Shown here in pieces: positions 22,200-33,883 of a DNA stretch of 64,000 nt. The stretch is taken from contig JACGCM010001927.1 in NCBI GenBank assembly GCA_014058105.1, forward strand, positions 1-64,000, given 5' to 3'. The position numbers and the translations under genes are program-made. Below the pieces are notes generated by a model that did not search any database, was not told the DNA's origin, and saw only the letters and a program-made list of their open reading frames with translations. This DNA is from Kingdonia uniflora. Its lineage: Eukaryota > Streptophyta > Magnoliopsida > Ranunculales > Circaeasteraceae. Numbering within the stretch: the first letter of the stretch is position 1; every line of letters begins with the position of its first letter.

Positions 22200-23550
22200 G
22201 GGAGCTCCATGAGAAAGAGCTCTATATAGAGCAACAACCTCGTTTGACAGCGCTTAAACGACATGAAGACCAGATGATAACAATACAGACTGCCCTAGAG
22301 GCTCTATAAAATACTCAGTATGCTCCTCTCACAAGAGGTCACGATCAATTACTAGAGACCTCTCGGGTTTCTGCAAAGCTATTTCCAGGAATCTTCAACA
22401 TAAACCACAACCCTCCATATAATTGGGGGTTGAAGTTCAGTCCGAAGCCAGTCGGGGTCACCAAATTTCTGTCCGTCAGAAGGAAGAACAACGACCTCAA
22501 CATCAAGTTCTAGCACGAGATCATTTGAGTAAAGGTACTGGTACTCTACAACCTGCTTGTCCAGCGATTCCACCAATACGTCATTACATCACGAAAGAGC
22601 ATATGGACCAACGAATTAAGGAGTTGATCAAAGCACAAGTTCTGGGTACTGCCGGCTACATCATAAAATTACAACGAAGTCCGATTGCCAAAGAACTATT
22701 CGATATGGAGATACCGAAAGGTTTCCATACTCCAAAATTTCGTAATTACAAAGGTACCGACCCGAAGGAGCACATTCAATAGTACCGTGATTCATTAGGG
22801 TTGTACTCCAATCTCAACCACATCCTCTGTCGTCTGTTTTCCATAAGTCTGTTGGAGGAACCACTCCGATGGTTCCACTCTCTCCCTGAGGACTTCATAT
22901 ATACATTCGACCAATTGTAGAAACAGTTCATCATGACATATGCTCACAACAGTGACAAAGAAGATAATTTGAATTCTCTTATCAGTCTCAAACAGTCACA
23001 CGGAGAGAAGCTCGAGGCTTTTGTAAAGAAATTTTAGAGCTCGCGTGTAAAGTGGATAAACTCGATCAGAAAATAGTTGTTACTGCTTTTACCAGCGCGC
23101 TCCAGCTCGACTGCTAGGCCAAAGAGTACCTCTTCCTCATTAAACATGTAACCTTGGAGGATATGATCACCAACGTTAATAGTTACATCGACCTGGAGAG
23201 GATGATGTCTGAGCGATAAAAATCTACTAAATCCTTCCTCACCACCAAAGGTCCATCTACAGATCGAAACACTAAACCAAAGAAGGAACAGGGAGATCAG
23301 AAGCGCACCAAGGGCAACACTGGCTACCATCGGAAAGGCGATCCGCCAAACAAGCCCATCCTCCCAAAGATGAACGTCTGAATCTCCATAATTTTTCAAC
23401 TTCCTTTGAAGGATAAGCTCTACCGCATCTCTCAACTACTAGAACCAATCGATAATCGACCATACTGCCTGCATCATAAGGTAAACCATCATTCTACTGA
23501 CAATTGCTATGTTTTACAGAGGTTGCTCGAGTACATTTTTAAAGAGGGAT
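22200..23550 (+). pseudogene. Tat gag
   Basis: Plus-strand pieces: MEIPKGFHTPKFRNYKGTDP and KEHIQ (22710-22781), then in other frames LRWFHSLPEDFIYTFDQL, FITTYAHNSDKEDNLNSLIS and GEKLEAFVKKF (up to 23037), the core retrotransposon-gag pattern. A zinc-knuckle-like stretch (YCLHHKVNHHSTDNCYVLQ) lies near 23465-23520. Stops occur at 22780, 22918 and 23036, among others. Confidence 0.85.
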
Positions 23551-23552
23551 GA

Positions 23553-24030
23553 ATGATCGAATATATTGTCGACCCGGAATCATACAAATATAACAGTTAT
23601 AAGAAGCAGCTTGAAGTCATTCAGGTCAATGATCAAACTAAGGAGAAGCATCTTTACCATATGCACCACAACAACATGATCAAAATCAATCAGATTACAA
23701 ATTCTAATAGATCCAAATGCAGGAGATTATCTGAATGTTGCGATCTTACACCTCAAGACAAAGAAGCTAAGCTTCTTCCTGAGTCGAGCCATCGCCGGCT
23801 TGGGATTTTCTTCAAAGATTGCGATACCAGCCATGTCAAATTTCCACATCATGATGCATTCGTAATAATTCTCAAAATGAAGAAGTTTGTCATGCACACG
23901 ATGATGATAGATACTGGAAGCGGTATTGAGATTCTATTTCAGAGTACTATCGACCAAATGGGTTTGGCCGACCAAGTTATTCAGGGTGACACTGATATCA
24001 GTGAGTTCAATGGTTCTAGAGAAAAATGAG
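23553..24030 (+). pseudogene. Tat gag-protease linker and protease
   Basis: A 158-codon plus frame. SSHRRLGIFFKDCDTSHVKF precedes the protease core FVMHTMMIDTGSGIEILFQS, whose DTGS is the active-site motif. It ends at 24029; the following residues continue in another frame. Confidence 0.85.
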
Positions 24031-24429
24031 TATGCAAGATCATATTACCTATCACCGCAGGACCAGCCACCATCGACGTCATCTTCTATATCATCAACGC
24101 CAAATCTCGTTATCTCGGGATTATGTGCCGCTACTGGATTCACAACATGGAAGCAATCGCTTTCACCTATCATCAGGTACTCTGATTCAAATACGATAAT
24201 GGTATTTGTGAGATCAGGGGCATTCTGAAGCTCTCTCAAGCTTGTGAGAATATCTTCTCTGCTATCCTAGATACTTTTGATAGTTTTGTTGCAAAGCAAT
24301 TACAGGAAGCTGATCACCTCAGTGATCAACCTTCTACGGAGGAGCTCATAGAATATATCAACATTGATGGACCTAACAGAGGTACTTTTATTGGTACTAA
24401 GCTGGTCCAGTATGAAAAAGATGCTCTTA

Positions 24430-25310
24430 TTCAGTTCTTGTAACTAAATCGAGACGTTTTTGCATGATCTTTCATAGAAATGTCTGGGGTCGATCCGGCC
24501 AAGGCATGTCACAAATTGCCATCAACATTAATTCCATGGCGAAAATACAGAAACAACGACAACTATTACCTCGTCTTCGAGATGAAGTTAACACCAAGAT
24601 TGAGAAATTGATCAAAGTAGGATTCATTCGAGAAGCCAAATATCTAGACTGGATATCCAATATTGTCGCTGTCCCAAAGAAGAACATAAAAGTTTGAGTT
24701 TGCGCAGATTTCACCAATCTGAACAAACATACTCCAAAGGATAGTTTTCCTCTTCCTAATATTCATCAGATCCTCAATTCTATAATAGGCCATGACCTCC
24801 TATTTAGGATGGATGTTACTTTGGGATACAATCGAATTCCATTTTTGGAAAAAGATCAAGAAAAGACAACTTTCATCACTGAAAGAGGTCTTTATTGCTA
24901 CAAAGGAATGCCCTTCAAACTCAAAAACGTAGGTGCCACATGTCAATGGTTGGTGACTACTATATCAAAGCACATCTAGGGAAAGTCGTTGAAGTCTTCA
25001 TCGACGATCTCTTATGCAAGAGCGTACAGTCAGCAAATCACATCTCAGATCTCAACACTATATTCAACACTCTTCGATCTTACAGGATGCGTCCCAACCC
25101 TGATAAGTGTCAATTCGGGGTACATTTTGGCCGATTTCTAGGCCATCTCATCATCAAGAAGGGGATTGAGGCCGATTCAGATCAGATTTGGGATCTCCTT
25201 TACATACCTTATCCAAAAATAGCGAAAGACATTCAGAAACTTGCCAACAAGAGTGCCGCTATCAACCGTTTCATTTTAAAATCTTCAGATCGCTGTTGTT
25301 AGCTATTCCG
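24430..25310 (+). pseudogene. Tat reverse transcriptase
   Basis: Successive frames on plus read KIEKLIKVGFIREAKYLDWI and SNIVAVPKKN (24595-24690), PKDSFPLPNIHQ-like text near 24735, then VEVFIDDLLCKSVQSANHIS (24975-25030). In the last, F-I-D-D replaces the usual Y-(I/V)-D-D catalytic motif. RPNPDKCQFGVHFGRFLGHL (25090-25150) closes the palm and thumb region. Frequent stops and shifts. Confidence 0.9.
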
Positions 25311-25410
25311 ATTACTTCGCGGTTGTACCAAACGAAGAAAAATTCAGCCAAATACAGAGGTCACATGAACACCAGAATGCGAAATAGCTTTTCAAGATCT
25401 CAAAACCTAT

Positions 25411-25713
25411 TTGGGGAGGTCTCCCATAATGAGCACCCCAGTAGATAATGAGGAACTGATTATCTACCTAGAAGTCACAAATACTTTACTCAGCTCGGTT
25501 CTTATTCACCTTGAAGGGAAAATCGAGAAACCAATCTACTTCATCAGCAAAGCCCTCACTCTAGCGAAAACGAGGTACTCTAAAATTGAGAAACTTCTTC
25601 TCAGTCTTGTTTACACTTCACAAAAACTTAAGCACTACTTTCAAGCTCATTCAGTCAAAGTCATGACGAACTACCCACTTCGGGAAGTTATATCCAAGAA
25701 AAAAAATCAATAA
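25411..25713 (+). pseudogene. Tat RNase H (first, RT-associated)
   Basis: The plus frame reads EELIIYLEVTNTLLSSVLIH, KPIYFISKALTLAKTRYSKI and EKLLLSLVYTSQKLKHYFQA, the standard order of gypsy RNase H (RT_RNaseH-like). The frame closes at 25713 with NYPLREVISKK. Confidence 0.9.
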
Positions 25714-25929
25714 GAGTGCAACAGTGGTCAATCAGTTTGAGAGAAAATAATATCAAGTTTGAGTAACGTCATTCCGAGAAGGGTCAGGCCGTTGCCGATT
25801 TTCTCGTGAATTTTCGAGTGGAAGATCCCGAGTGGGAGGAGCACGACCCTGAATTTACAGAAGAAACTCTCGAAGATCCACCCCCCAAACCGTTTGACGA
25901 ATGAGCTGAATGTATTACAACAAAAGGGT

Positions 25930-26467
25930 GAAGACTTCTTACGGATGGATCAGCAGGACCCGTAGGGCCAGGAATCAGAATCGTACCGATAACCCCTTAT
26001 AATGACAGAATTGTGAAATCAATCCGCTTGAATTTTGAGGCCTCAAATAATGTCACCGAATACGAAGCTCTCATTTATGGACTCGACCTCGTTTTTGAGC
26101 TCGATGTCCCCGAACTCTCAGTTTACACAAATTCACTACTCATCGTCCACCATTATTCTGAGCAATATAAGAAGAATGGAAATATGGTCGAATACGCAGC
26201 CCTCGTTGCAGATAGGATGAGCAAGTTCACGAAAGAAACTCTCAATTATCTTCCTCGAGTTGAAAATAGACACGTCAATTCCTTAGCATATCTATCCGGG
26301 GTCTTGGGTACAGAAGCTCGACATCTCCAGATCGAAATCATTTCAACCCCTAGTATTGATCGCATTTCTGTATGCACGATCAACACTGGGGGCGATAAAG
26401 GGGGAGATGACGATTGGCAAAAATCTTTCTTAGCCTACCTCGGTGTCGACAACAGTTGCAACGGACC
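25930..26467 (+). pseudogene. Tat second (archaeal-type) RNase H
   Basis: LLTDGSAGPVGPGI (25935-25975) carries the first catalytic aspartate. In the next frame, NFEASNNVTEYEALIYGLDL carries the catalytic glutamate, followed by VYTNSLLIVHHYSEQYKKNG (N where D is usual) and NYLPRVENRHVNSLAYLSGV, again N replacing the expected D. This additional RNase H is diagnostic of Tat elements. The segment is cut at 26470 by CACTA-2. Confidence 0.92.
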
Positions 26468-26484
26468 ACTCACTACAACAAATG

Positions 26485-26830
26485 CGGGTTTTTACGTCAT
26501 TAAAAAATGACGTAAAAAGGATTTACAAATGACGTCGAAGGCGATGACATGGAAAGATAGAGACTAACAACGTCATTAAATAAGTGACGTGAAAAAATAG
26601 GCACTAACGCCTTTAGTTAAGTGACGTATAAGGGGTTTAAAAAAAATGACGTTATTGATACAAATTCCGGTGGCCGGCAGGCTAATGTATTTTATTGACG
26701 CCACTAAATAACGTCATTAAAAAATGACGTAGTTGAAATCTTTTAACGTCATATTTGAAGTGACGTAGTAGCGTTTTCATATATCAACAATGACATTTTT
26801 AAAATGACGTCAATACCTCGAAAAATACAA
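26485..26830. repeat. TGACGT subterminal repeats, left end of CACTA-2
   Basis: About a dozen copies of (A)ATGACGT or its complement ACGTCAT within 350 bp, in both orientations. Similar copies lie at 35190-35290. This density at both termini is the pattern of transposase-binding sites in CACTA elements. Confidence 0.85.
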
Positions 26831-27344
26831 AAAATAATAATAATAAATCAAATATTGTCAATTCACTGCCCTGTCCCCCTCTCTACAGGACCACCATAAT
26901 AAATAAATAAATAATTAAATTAAATTAAATACCTTGAAAAATACAATATGTTTGAACTTAACCACTTCATTATTTGAATTACAGAGTTAAATCACTGGTA
27001 AACTTAACCAATGCACAAAAAATAAATAAAACAACCATACATAAAGGTTTTGGATGTTTCACTGCCAAAATGCTTGTAGTCTAGATCAATTTATAAACCT
27101 GTCAAAGCATAGAAATTAAACATTAGCTTTGTAAATGTGAGTACACAAAAAGATGCTTGCAATCGTAAAAGAAAAGAAAATAATACAAAAAAAGATCATA
27201 AGAAGCAAGCATGCCCATATTTAATGTCATTTGCCTTTCATCGTATAAAGCACTCAAGCCTCGATAAATGTACTATTTCTCTTTTATACAATAATAAATA
27301 GAGAGCTAAGGAAATAAAAACAAGATGATTAGTCCCTTACTTCT

Positions 27345-28874
27345 GTTGCTTGAAGCCATTTTCCTCGAAAAGTTGATGACCTGGATGTTGAAATGGTGGG
27401 AAAGGCTTTGGTAATGAACCCACTGATGGACTACTACCAGAAGGGATCCCATGGGGAGCAGCACTCAACATTGATGATGCAATGCTGTGACATTTAAAGG
27501 AGATGCACATTGAGAACTTGCAAAAACAAAGAATCCATCAAATAGTTCAACAGAAATTGCTGGACGATAAAAATATTGAAAATATCTGCTGATATTATGA
27601 GATATATCATGATATATCCGAATATTCGATATGAGAATATCATTATTACTACAGAAGTATATTGTGATATTTTACCATAACCCTTTTTTCATGCACTTAA
27701 GCCAATATATTGCACCAATAGTCCAATTTGTGATTATAGGTTTATTGGAATTTTTTAAAGCATTAGCTAAACTTACCCATGACTTTCTGGTGGTGTTGAC
27801 CCAAAGAAAAAGGCAACGGAATTGCTTGGTGAACTTTCTGATCAGCTCCATGATGATTACGACCATGGCCATGGTTCCTAAAATTGCTAGGGAATAACCG
27901 CTGCTCATGAGATGACTATTGCTTGTTATTTATGCCTTTACTTTGCCTCTTCCGGAAATTCACATGCCCAGGCTTCTCTGGATTTTGGATTTGGAGTTCA
28001 CATGTGGGAGGGTGGGAGTTCTAGGATCTCCATCTCTCGACCCTAACACAGTACTTGATCTCTTATTATTAAACTGCCTAGCTCATAATTCCTGCCAAAA
28101 TTGATAAATTAGAACCTTTCAAAGAAATGACCTAGACCACAATTGAAAGATAACCATAATTATGAAAATAGTGGGGATCTCATCAACCTGCTCGTAAATT
28201 TAAAGGCCGTCGTTGATTGCAGAAGCAAGCTCATTTGAATTGGGCTTTGAATCTCTTGCACCAGTTTTATCATCATCATCGCTTATTCCAATATCCTGGA
28301 AATCACATACAAGAATAACCGGCATGAGAAAAGAAAAAAATCATCAGTAATAATTTATCTATTAGGGCAGTCAAAACAGATATGATTTCATACAAGATAG
28401 TTATGCGAGGGCTTAATTTCGGAAATTGACTCAGAATTAGAACTCCTGAATGAGTGCCCTGTTTCTTTCGTACTGACCTCTGTTTCGCCTGTCAAGTTGT
28501 TGCACTTTGAACTACTCTCGACAACAACCTTTAGATAATTTATACCCGATCAAGATTATACAAACCCTCCAGACACGGTCCTTGTATTCTCATCAACCTG
28601 AACCTGGCCGTGGGAATTTGATAAAGATTGTCGGGTAAAAAAAAGCCAATTTGACCAGTCACCGTGTCTTCGTACCTTGTCACCCTACCAAAAGATCCAA
28701 TGCAAGTGGAATATTATAATGTAAACAATACATAATTGTAATACATATATAGAAACTGGGAGTCTGCAAAAATGAGCCCCGAAAGATAAGAGATATCTAA
28801 CCTGCACCTCCACGGTACATGAGCTACACATTCCATCCAGAATAATGAGTATATTTGAAGTCATATTCTTAACC
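27345..28874 (-). pseudogene. LARP1: LARP1 (La-related protein 1) gene fragment with introns
   Basis: The intact family binds mRNA 5' ends and controls translation and decay. On minus, exon by exon: the end of the La motif, MTSNILIILDGMCSSCTVEV (28864-28802); GDKVRRHGDWSNWLFFTRQS, continuing SNSHGQVQVDENTRTVSGGF (28686-28560); SSSKCNNLTGETEVSTKETG (about 28530-28400); SKPNSNELASAINDG then a stop (28250-28205); NHGHGRNHHGADQKVHQAIP and LPFSLGQHHQK with a GTAAGT donor (27890-27775); and SMLSAAPHGIPSGSSPSVGS and FQHPGHQLFEENGFKQQ, just before the DM15 repeats (27490-27345). Splice-site-like junctions separate them, so genomic DNA was captured. The La-motif N-terminal half and the DM15 region are missing. 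Confidence 0.85.
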
Positions 28875-28879
28875 TACAG

Positions 28880-29690
28880 CCCACCAAATGTACAACATCA
28901 GTACAGTAAACCAAAAGAGAATCAACAGTATTAACAAAATTATCCTAATGATATACTAATTCAATGTGGGGGTATACGCTTCCATAAGCAGTGCAATGGA
29001 ACATATGTGATTGTCAAATTAATGCCAAACTACAGAAAGATACCCTATTGAAGTTTACAATATTGGATATGGGGACCCATCCTTGGTCATCCATTAAGGA
29101 AATTAAGTATTTTTTTTTAGCGGATAGAAACCAGCCTTACTTGAATCAACTTCTAACTAAGATTTTAGAGTTTACAATGATAGTAGTTAAAACTAAGAAT
29201 AGTCTATCAAGAAACAGGGTAACAAATGGAAACATATTTTGACTGCCCCATGGTAAAATACCAGTCCGACTCCAAGTGCATTACGACGTAAAATAATAAT
29301 ATTTCCACCTTTTTTTTTTTTCTTAATTAATAATTATGATATAGCTAAGGTTAATACTTAACCTTGCAGAATTATATATTTGCATTACATAGCTCCCAAG
29401 CCAAAATTACAGAGTTGATTGAGACGAATCTTAACTTAATAATACGTCTAGTTTAGTTTCAGTTTATAATCATCTTTTGGTAACACTAAGAATGCCAGGT
29501 TAAGATGACATACAATTGCAGTAGAGGGATCATTTCTGAAGAAATTACGGTAACGTATACCATTTCCCTAAATTGGCACGAAGAATGCCCCCCATGCAAA
29601 TTCCCAGCTCGGGCCATTTCTATCTAAAATATAGCAGGTTAATATATCTGTTAGCAGGCCTTAATGAATGGATGGAAGAATAACGAACCT
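28880..29690. other. CACTA-2 interior between LARP1 and metallophosphoesterase fragments
   Basis: No coding signal recognised. Poly(T) at about 29311-29322. Probably intron or 3' flanking DNA carried with the fragments. Confidence 0.35.
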
Positions 29691-30743
29691 GCCAAATCAA
29701 TTACTTGCTTCTGAACCAGAGTTTGCAGTTGTGCATGGGATAACAAAACGATCAACAATCTTAACAGTAGCGACTGGGTCCTATTGAGCAGTAGCTGCAC
29801 TCCACTTGCTTGGGTACTTCCTCAGATGACTTGGTTGTTGTGGTTGTTTTTGCTCCGCGCCCCACTTTGGATCTAGAATCCAATCTTTCGGAACCTTATC
29901 GACTGCAAGTGTGAAGATTTTGAGGTTCCCGTCTTTGGTGATGTGGAAGCGGGTGAATGATTTATAATTTGCAATGCGCAGGGAGGAGAAAGCTTCATCA
30001 AAGTGTATATGGAGCCAGTTGATGCAGATGTACAAATAGCTTCCAAATACCAGGGAAACTACAGGGGTTGAGAGGACCCAAAAATAAAGGAACACAGAAG
30101 CATAGTAAATTATCGCACCCCCACATGAAAGGGATAGTATGCCTTTCTTGCAGATGTTGCTCCTTGTGACAGCCATAGCCTCTGGTTTATGTGTCATAAT
30201 AATCACAGAATCGTTCACACCAACCTTTTCTTTTATTAACTCTGAGAAGAATTTGAACTGGTACACATCAAAATCAGCATGAAGAGATTGATCAAGACCA
30301 AATAGCCACCATCCTCTCGGAAGTTGCAGAGCAAAATAACTCTTATTTTATGCAAGAAACCACCCGCCTAGCCAGCTTTTATGACATGTACCTCATAAAA
30401 GTGTGAAGTCCGTCAAACCAGTCGTGATTTCCAGGGATAACAAAAGACTGTGGTCTCTTGTATTGCTTCAAATCAGATGTGCCAAAAGGTAACTCTGGCT
30501 TGTCTACAGCTATACGCTCCGGTTTATACCAAGGTGGAGGTTGAAGAGCATATTCAAATGGGCAAAAATACATCTCTCATATGTGAATGCAGAAGGATTA
30601 GGGTATGCAAGATCTCCTCCAATAAGAAGTAAGTCTCCACGTGGTAAGACGCTAACCGAGTCTCCTTCATTTACTCGAATGGAAGGTTGAGCAAGCAATC
30701 AGGCTACAGCATATGAAGAGTTCCCCCCATCTCCCGTATCTGC

Positions 30744-32949
30744 TTTTTTTTTTTTGGAAGGTAAGCTGGGGTTGGAAGGACCCCCCCTATAAAATAAAGA
30801 AAAATCAGAACAAGTACAAGATGGGGACAACTACCCTAACCTCCAACAGAACAAACTGGGAGGGGGGAAGAGCCTAACATCTGGATGCCAAGTCACAAGG
30901 ACTACCAACTAAACTAAAAACACCAATAGCCCCTTAGGGGCAACAAATTGAACAACGCAACATAAATACCCACGGGTAAAAATAAACCCAAAGAACTAAG
31001 TGGGAAAGAAAATAGTCATGTCTTTTGCAAGTTGCTCTGTCTTCTCTTCCTCCATAGCCTCATTAGCCCTTTGTCTCTCTAGAGTTTTAGCTTTTTTAGC
31101 CTTCTCATTAAGTCCAGAACATGCTCTAGTCGAATTAGAGCATAAAGCCAACTTATTAAAGCTAACAGATCTAGCCAAATCCCCTTGTTTGATGTTGCTA
31201 ACAGGAGGGTTTTCATTCATCACTTCAATCTCCTCAGTGAGGTCAACTGGAATAAAAGCAGTAATACCAACATTGTTAGTACTAGCACTCTTCTTTGCGG
31301 TGTATTTAGGATATTCCCAACCATCTTTCTTCTCAACTCCTTTTCCTTTTTGATGCTCGTTGTTCTTGGAGATCACACTCTTCTTGTTACCAACTTGAAA
31401 GCTTTCTTTGTTCTCGGCCTCAAATCTCATTTTCTTGTTTTCCTCATCCTTAGCCTTTTTAGCTTGAAACTCAGCTGCCTTAATGGGGCATGTCATAGGG
31501 CTATGACCAAAGACATTACAATCAATGCATTTAACTGGTACCTAGTTGTACTCAGCAATTACATTGATGGTAAACTTCTCATCAATAAGCAAGGGCAAAG
31601 AACTAGGTAAGAGGCTACTCACCTCAACCTCAACACAAACTCTAATAAAAGATTTATGCTTCCTCTCTTTACTTGCTCTATCAAGACACAAAGGTTTCCC
31701 AACTATACTTGCAATCAATCCAATTCCTTTAGCATTCATAAACTGATCTGGTACATCTTTCAGTATCACCCATATCGGAATAGAAGAGACCTCGGTAGGT
31801 TCAAACTCAATAAAAGGCCTCCATGGCCTAAGAATAAACATTCTACTTGCTAGATGGAAAAAACCCATTTCTAAAACTCTTTCTCTGTCCTCATCATTCC
31901 CAAATCTGAAAAAGTAATTGTTGTTCCTCTTTAAAGTCATCTCAAAGTCACTCTTGAGGCCCCAATGAAATTTCCCACAACAATCGATTCACTGTTCTTA
32001 ATGTTATCCTTAAAGTTACTAGAATTCATCTTAGCGGTACCAATTCCTCTAATTAAAGTGGGCGGAGTATAAATTAAGTTAGCTTTACATCTTGATGTGG
32101 ATGGGGCACCCAACATCTGATCCCAACTAGGCTTGGAAGAATTATCACCTAGAGTATTCATCTCTAAATTGTTCTCTTAAGTTTTGTTGGTAGAAGGAAG
32201 AATAGGAAATTCTTCAACAGTAGAGAAACTAACCTGACGACCAATTGCAGGTCCCCTTGCACTTAACTTTTCAGTTGCACTCACAGCTGTACTATCTTCA
32301 ATTGGAGAACCATCTTCATTAAAATTACTCACTGGAGTTTCTTGAGTTTCAATCCCCATCAAACCCTCAACTGATTTTGAATTCTGAATCTCCCTCAGCT
32401 TTTCCCAAAGTGCCAATTCCAACATTTTGTAATCAATCTTATCGACACTTGGAGTATTGGCATCATCATCTTCATGTTCATGGTCTAGAGATCGTGCTTC
32501 ATCGTCAATGGCATCCTCTAATGAGACCATCGAAGAATCATTGTTTGGACTAGCTTCAGATGTATTCAACTCGTTTGCAAGTTTCATCAATCTAGTAGCT
32601 TCATCCTCCAAATCTGGATTTTTTGTCAAAGACGGCAGTTCAAGAAGCCGGACATTCGCCCTTTTGATTCTTGAAGATGATCGATTTCCATTACCACGTC
32701 CTCTATTAGCTACCATATGAGTCGAGAGAAGTAGCGACTATTCTTCTCTCTCGTACACACAGAGAAGAAAAGGGTTTTATCTATCTATCTGCAACTTTGC
32801 CTAAAAAAGCCCTCAAAGAAACCATTCCACCATCTAAGTCTTTTCAAGAAATATAGATATCTCTGAGCCCTTTCAACTTCCAACTTCAACCTGACTAACT
32901 CTTTTGCTCTGCGGCGGTACTCGTCTTTCGCTGTTAATGCCTGCTATTG
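30744..32949 (-). mobile_element. ORF1-only LINE (L1-like) insertion
   Basis: A 14-bp target duplication TCTCCCGTATCTGC flanks it exactly (30730-30743 and 32950-32963). On minus it ends in a 12-base poly(A) (T12 at 30744-30755), the signature of target-primed reverse transcription. It contains one ORF1-like gene and about 240 bp of 3' untranslated DNA, but no endonuclease or reverse transcriptase ORF2. About 230 bp of 5' leader precedes the start at 32716. It sits in the exon encoding the DTGDGG motif of the metallophosphoesterase fragment. Confidence 0.92.
30996..32716 (-). pseudogene. LINE ORF1 (DUF4283 + CCHC zinc knuckle)
   Basis: The start is MVANRGRGNGNRSSSRIKRA at 32716. An acidic N-terminal region (about 180 residues) ends at an in-frame TAA at 32176. 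DUF4283-type text follows: YFFRFGNDEDRERVLEMGFF, HLASRMFILRPWRPFIEFEP, VWVILKDVP-like and GLIASIVGKPLCLDRAS (31910-31670). A TAG at about 31541 replaces a likely W before VKCIDCNVFGHSPMTC, a CCHC zinc knuckle. The K/E-rich tail ends at 30996. One frameshift lies near 31940-31960. In plant L1 elements this protein binds RNA. The damage is light: two stops and one shift over about 570 codons. Confidence 0.85.
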
Positions 32950-33103
32950 TCTCCCGTATCTGCCATGAAGTCAAACCATAATTCTTCCTTTTCACTAAAA
33001 TGATCATACAAAAGGTCGCCTCTGTGGACTCCATCTTCAGTCCTGATCATTACAGCCTTCATCATGCGTACTAAACTCTTCGATTGTTGAATACCTTTGA
33101 CAT

Positions 33104-33808
33104 CTAGTGTGTATTACAATCACAGGGAAAATGATGAAAGATACAAGGCAGGATTGGGAGAAAATGGGAGGAGCAAGTGGTTATGACCTTCAGTAGCATC
33201 AGCCTTGTCCTTCTTGCTCCTTTACATAAAGAAAAAAGACTATCCACTTCTTCCAAGGAGTATTCCTGTTGCTCTATCCACGATAAAAGGGCACTTTCTA
33301 ATAAGCCGAACATATTTACATATAGGAGCTAATACCTCACTGGAATAAACCGGAAGTTCGCAATCTGAACTATCGGCCATACCCCTCCTTCCAAGACTAA
33401 AGCCGGGAGAAAATCTCTTTTCAGATCTTCCTTAACTTGAGGAATGCTCTTACCTGAAGTCAATCCCATGTAGGTGAAGAACAGACACAAATCTAAGGGA
33501 CCAAAAATTACACCATCCAGAGCAACCTTTGCAGCCACAAATCGCATTGATTTTGGTGGCAGTTGAAGCTGCACTTTCATGAATCGATCCAAATATTCAT
33601 ACCAGAAATGCCCAACAGGACCAACAAATCCAACCCCAAACATGCTTGTGATAGCTACTCTCTTCCAGTTGATCTTGAACACTTCTTCATCATTAAGTTT
33701 CTTGTGGTGTTTCTTCATTGTTGAGCGAGTGATTGTTTGAGCAGCAATATCTCCAGTCCCCCATAGTATTCCAGAACTTATCACCTGAGTTTTCACAGGA
33801 TGAACTGT
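33104..33808 (-). pseudogene. MPV17/PMP22 family membrane protein fragment
   Basis: After a CAG acceptor at about 33808 the minus strand reads VHPVKTQVISSGILWGTGDI, FKINWKRVAITSMFGVGFVG, PVGHFWYEYLDRFM, AAKVALDGVIFGPLDLCLFF and VWPIVQIANFRFIPVRY. The W-P-x-x-Q-x-x-N-F-x-x-(I/V)-P signature is intact. A TAG (probably from CAG) stands at 33329-33331, and LLYVNMFGLLESALLSWIEQ then continues in the same frame to a stop at 33104. Family members are small four-helix proteins of mitochondrial or peroxisomal membranes. A possible first exon (MLKL at about 34894) is too short to be sure. Confidence 0.9.
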
Positions 33809-33883
33809 TAAAGGGAAAAATAGAAGCAATAAATTTGGTGAACAAAGCGTGATCTCGGTACATTCATCAACATTGAATTGCAC

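Larger units (their letters stand above)
29699..33095 (-). pseudogene. Membrane calcineurin-like metallophosphoesterase fragment, split by a LINE-type insertion
   Basis: On minus: KSLVRMMKAVMIRTEDG, VHRGDLLYDHFSE and WFDFMADTGDGGNS (33080-32950), interrupted by the insertion at 30744-32949. It then continues with LLAQPSIRVNEGDSVSVLPR and LLIGGDLAYPNPSAFTYER (the GGDxxY metal-site motif). After a 1-nt loss come QSFVIPGNHDWFDGLHTFMR (the GNHDxx motif), GWWLFGLDQSLHADFDVYQF and VIIMTHKPE. The C-terminal part (29781-30130) has hydrophobic membrane segments (YASVFLYFWVLSTPVVSLVF), then FHITKDGNLKIFTLAVDKVP and the native-like tail to a stop near 29699, with one extra stop at 29778. Exon-intron structure is partly kept. 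Confidence 0.88.

Noticed and set aside
27560..27690. GATATATC-rich palindromic stretch as a regulatory site or CRISPR-like array
   Set aside because: Irregular AT-rich dyads without fixed spacers; a similar stretch at 44340-44470 suggests a dispersed repeat.
31000..31353. 117-codon plus frame over the LINE ORF1
   Set aside because: The minus strand carries the DUF4283/CCHC protein; the plus frame is its shadow.
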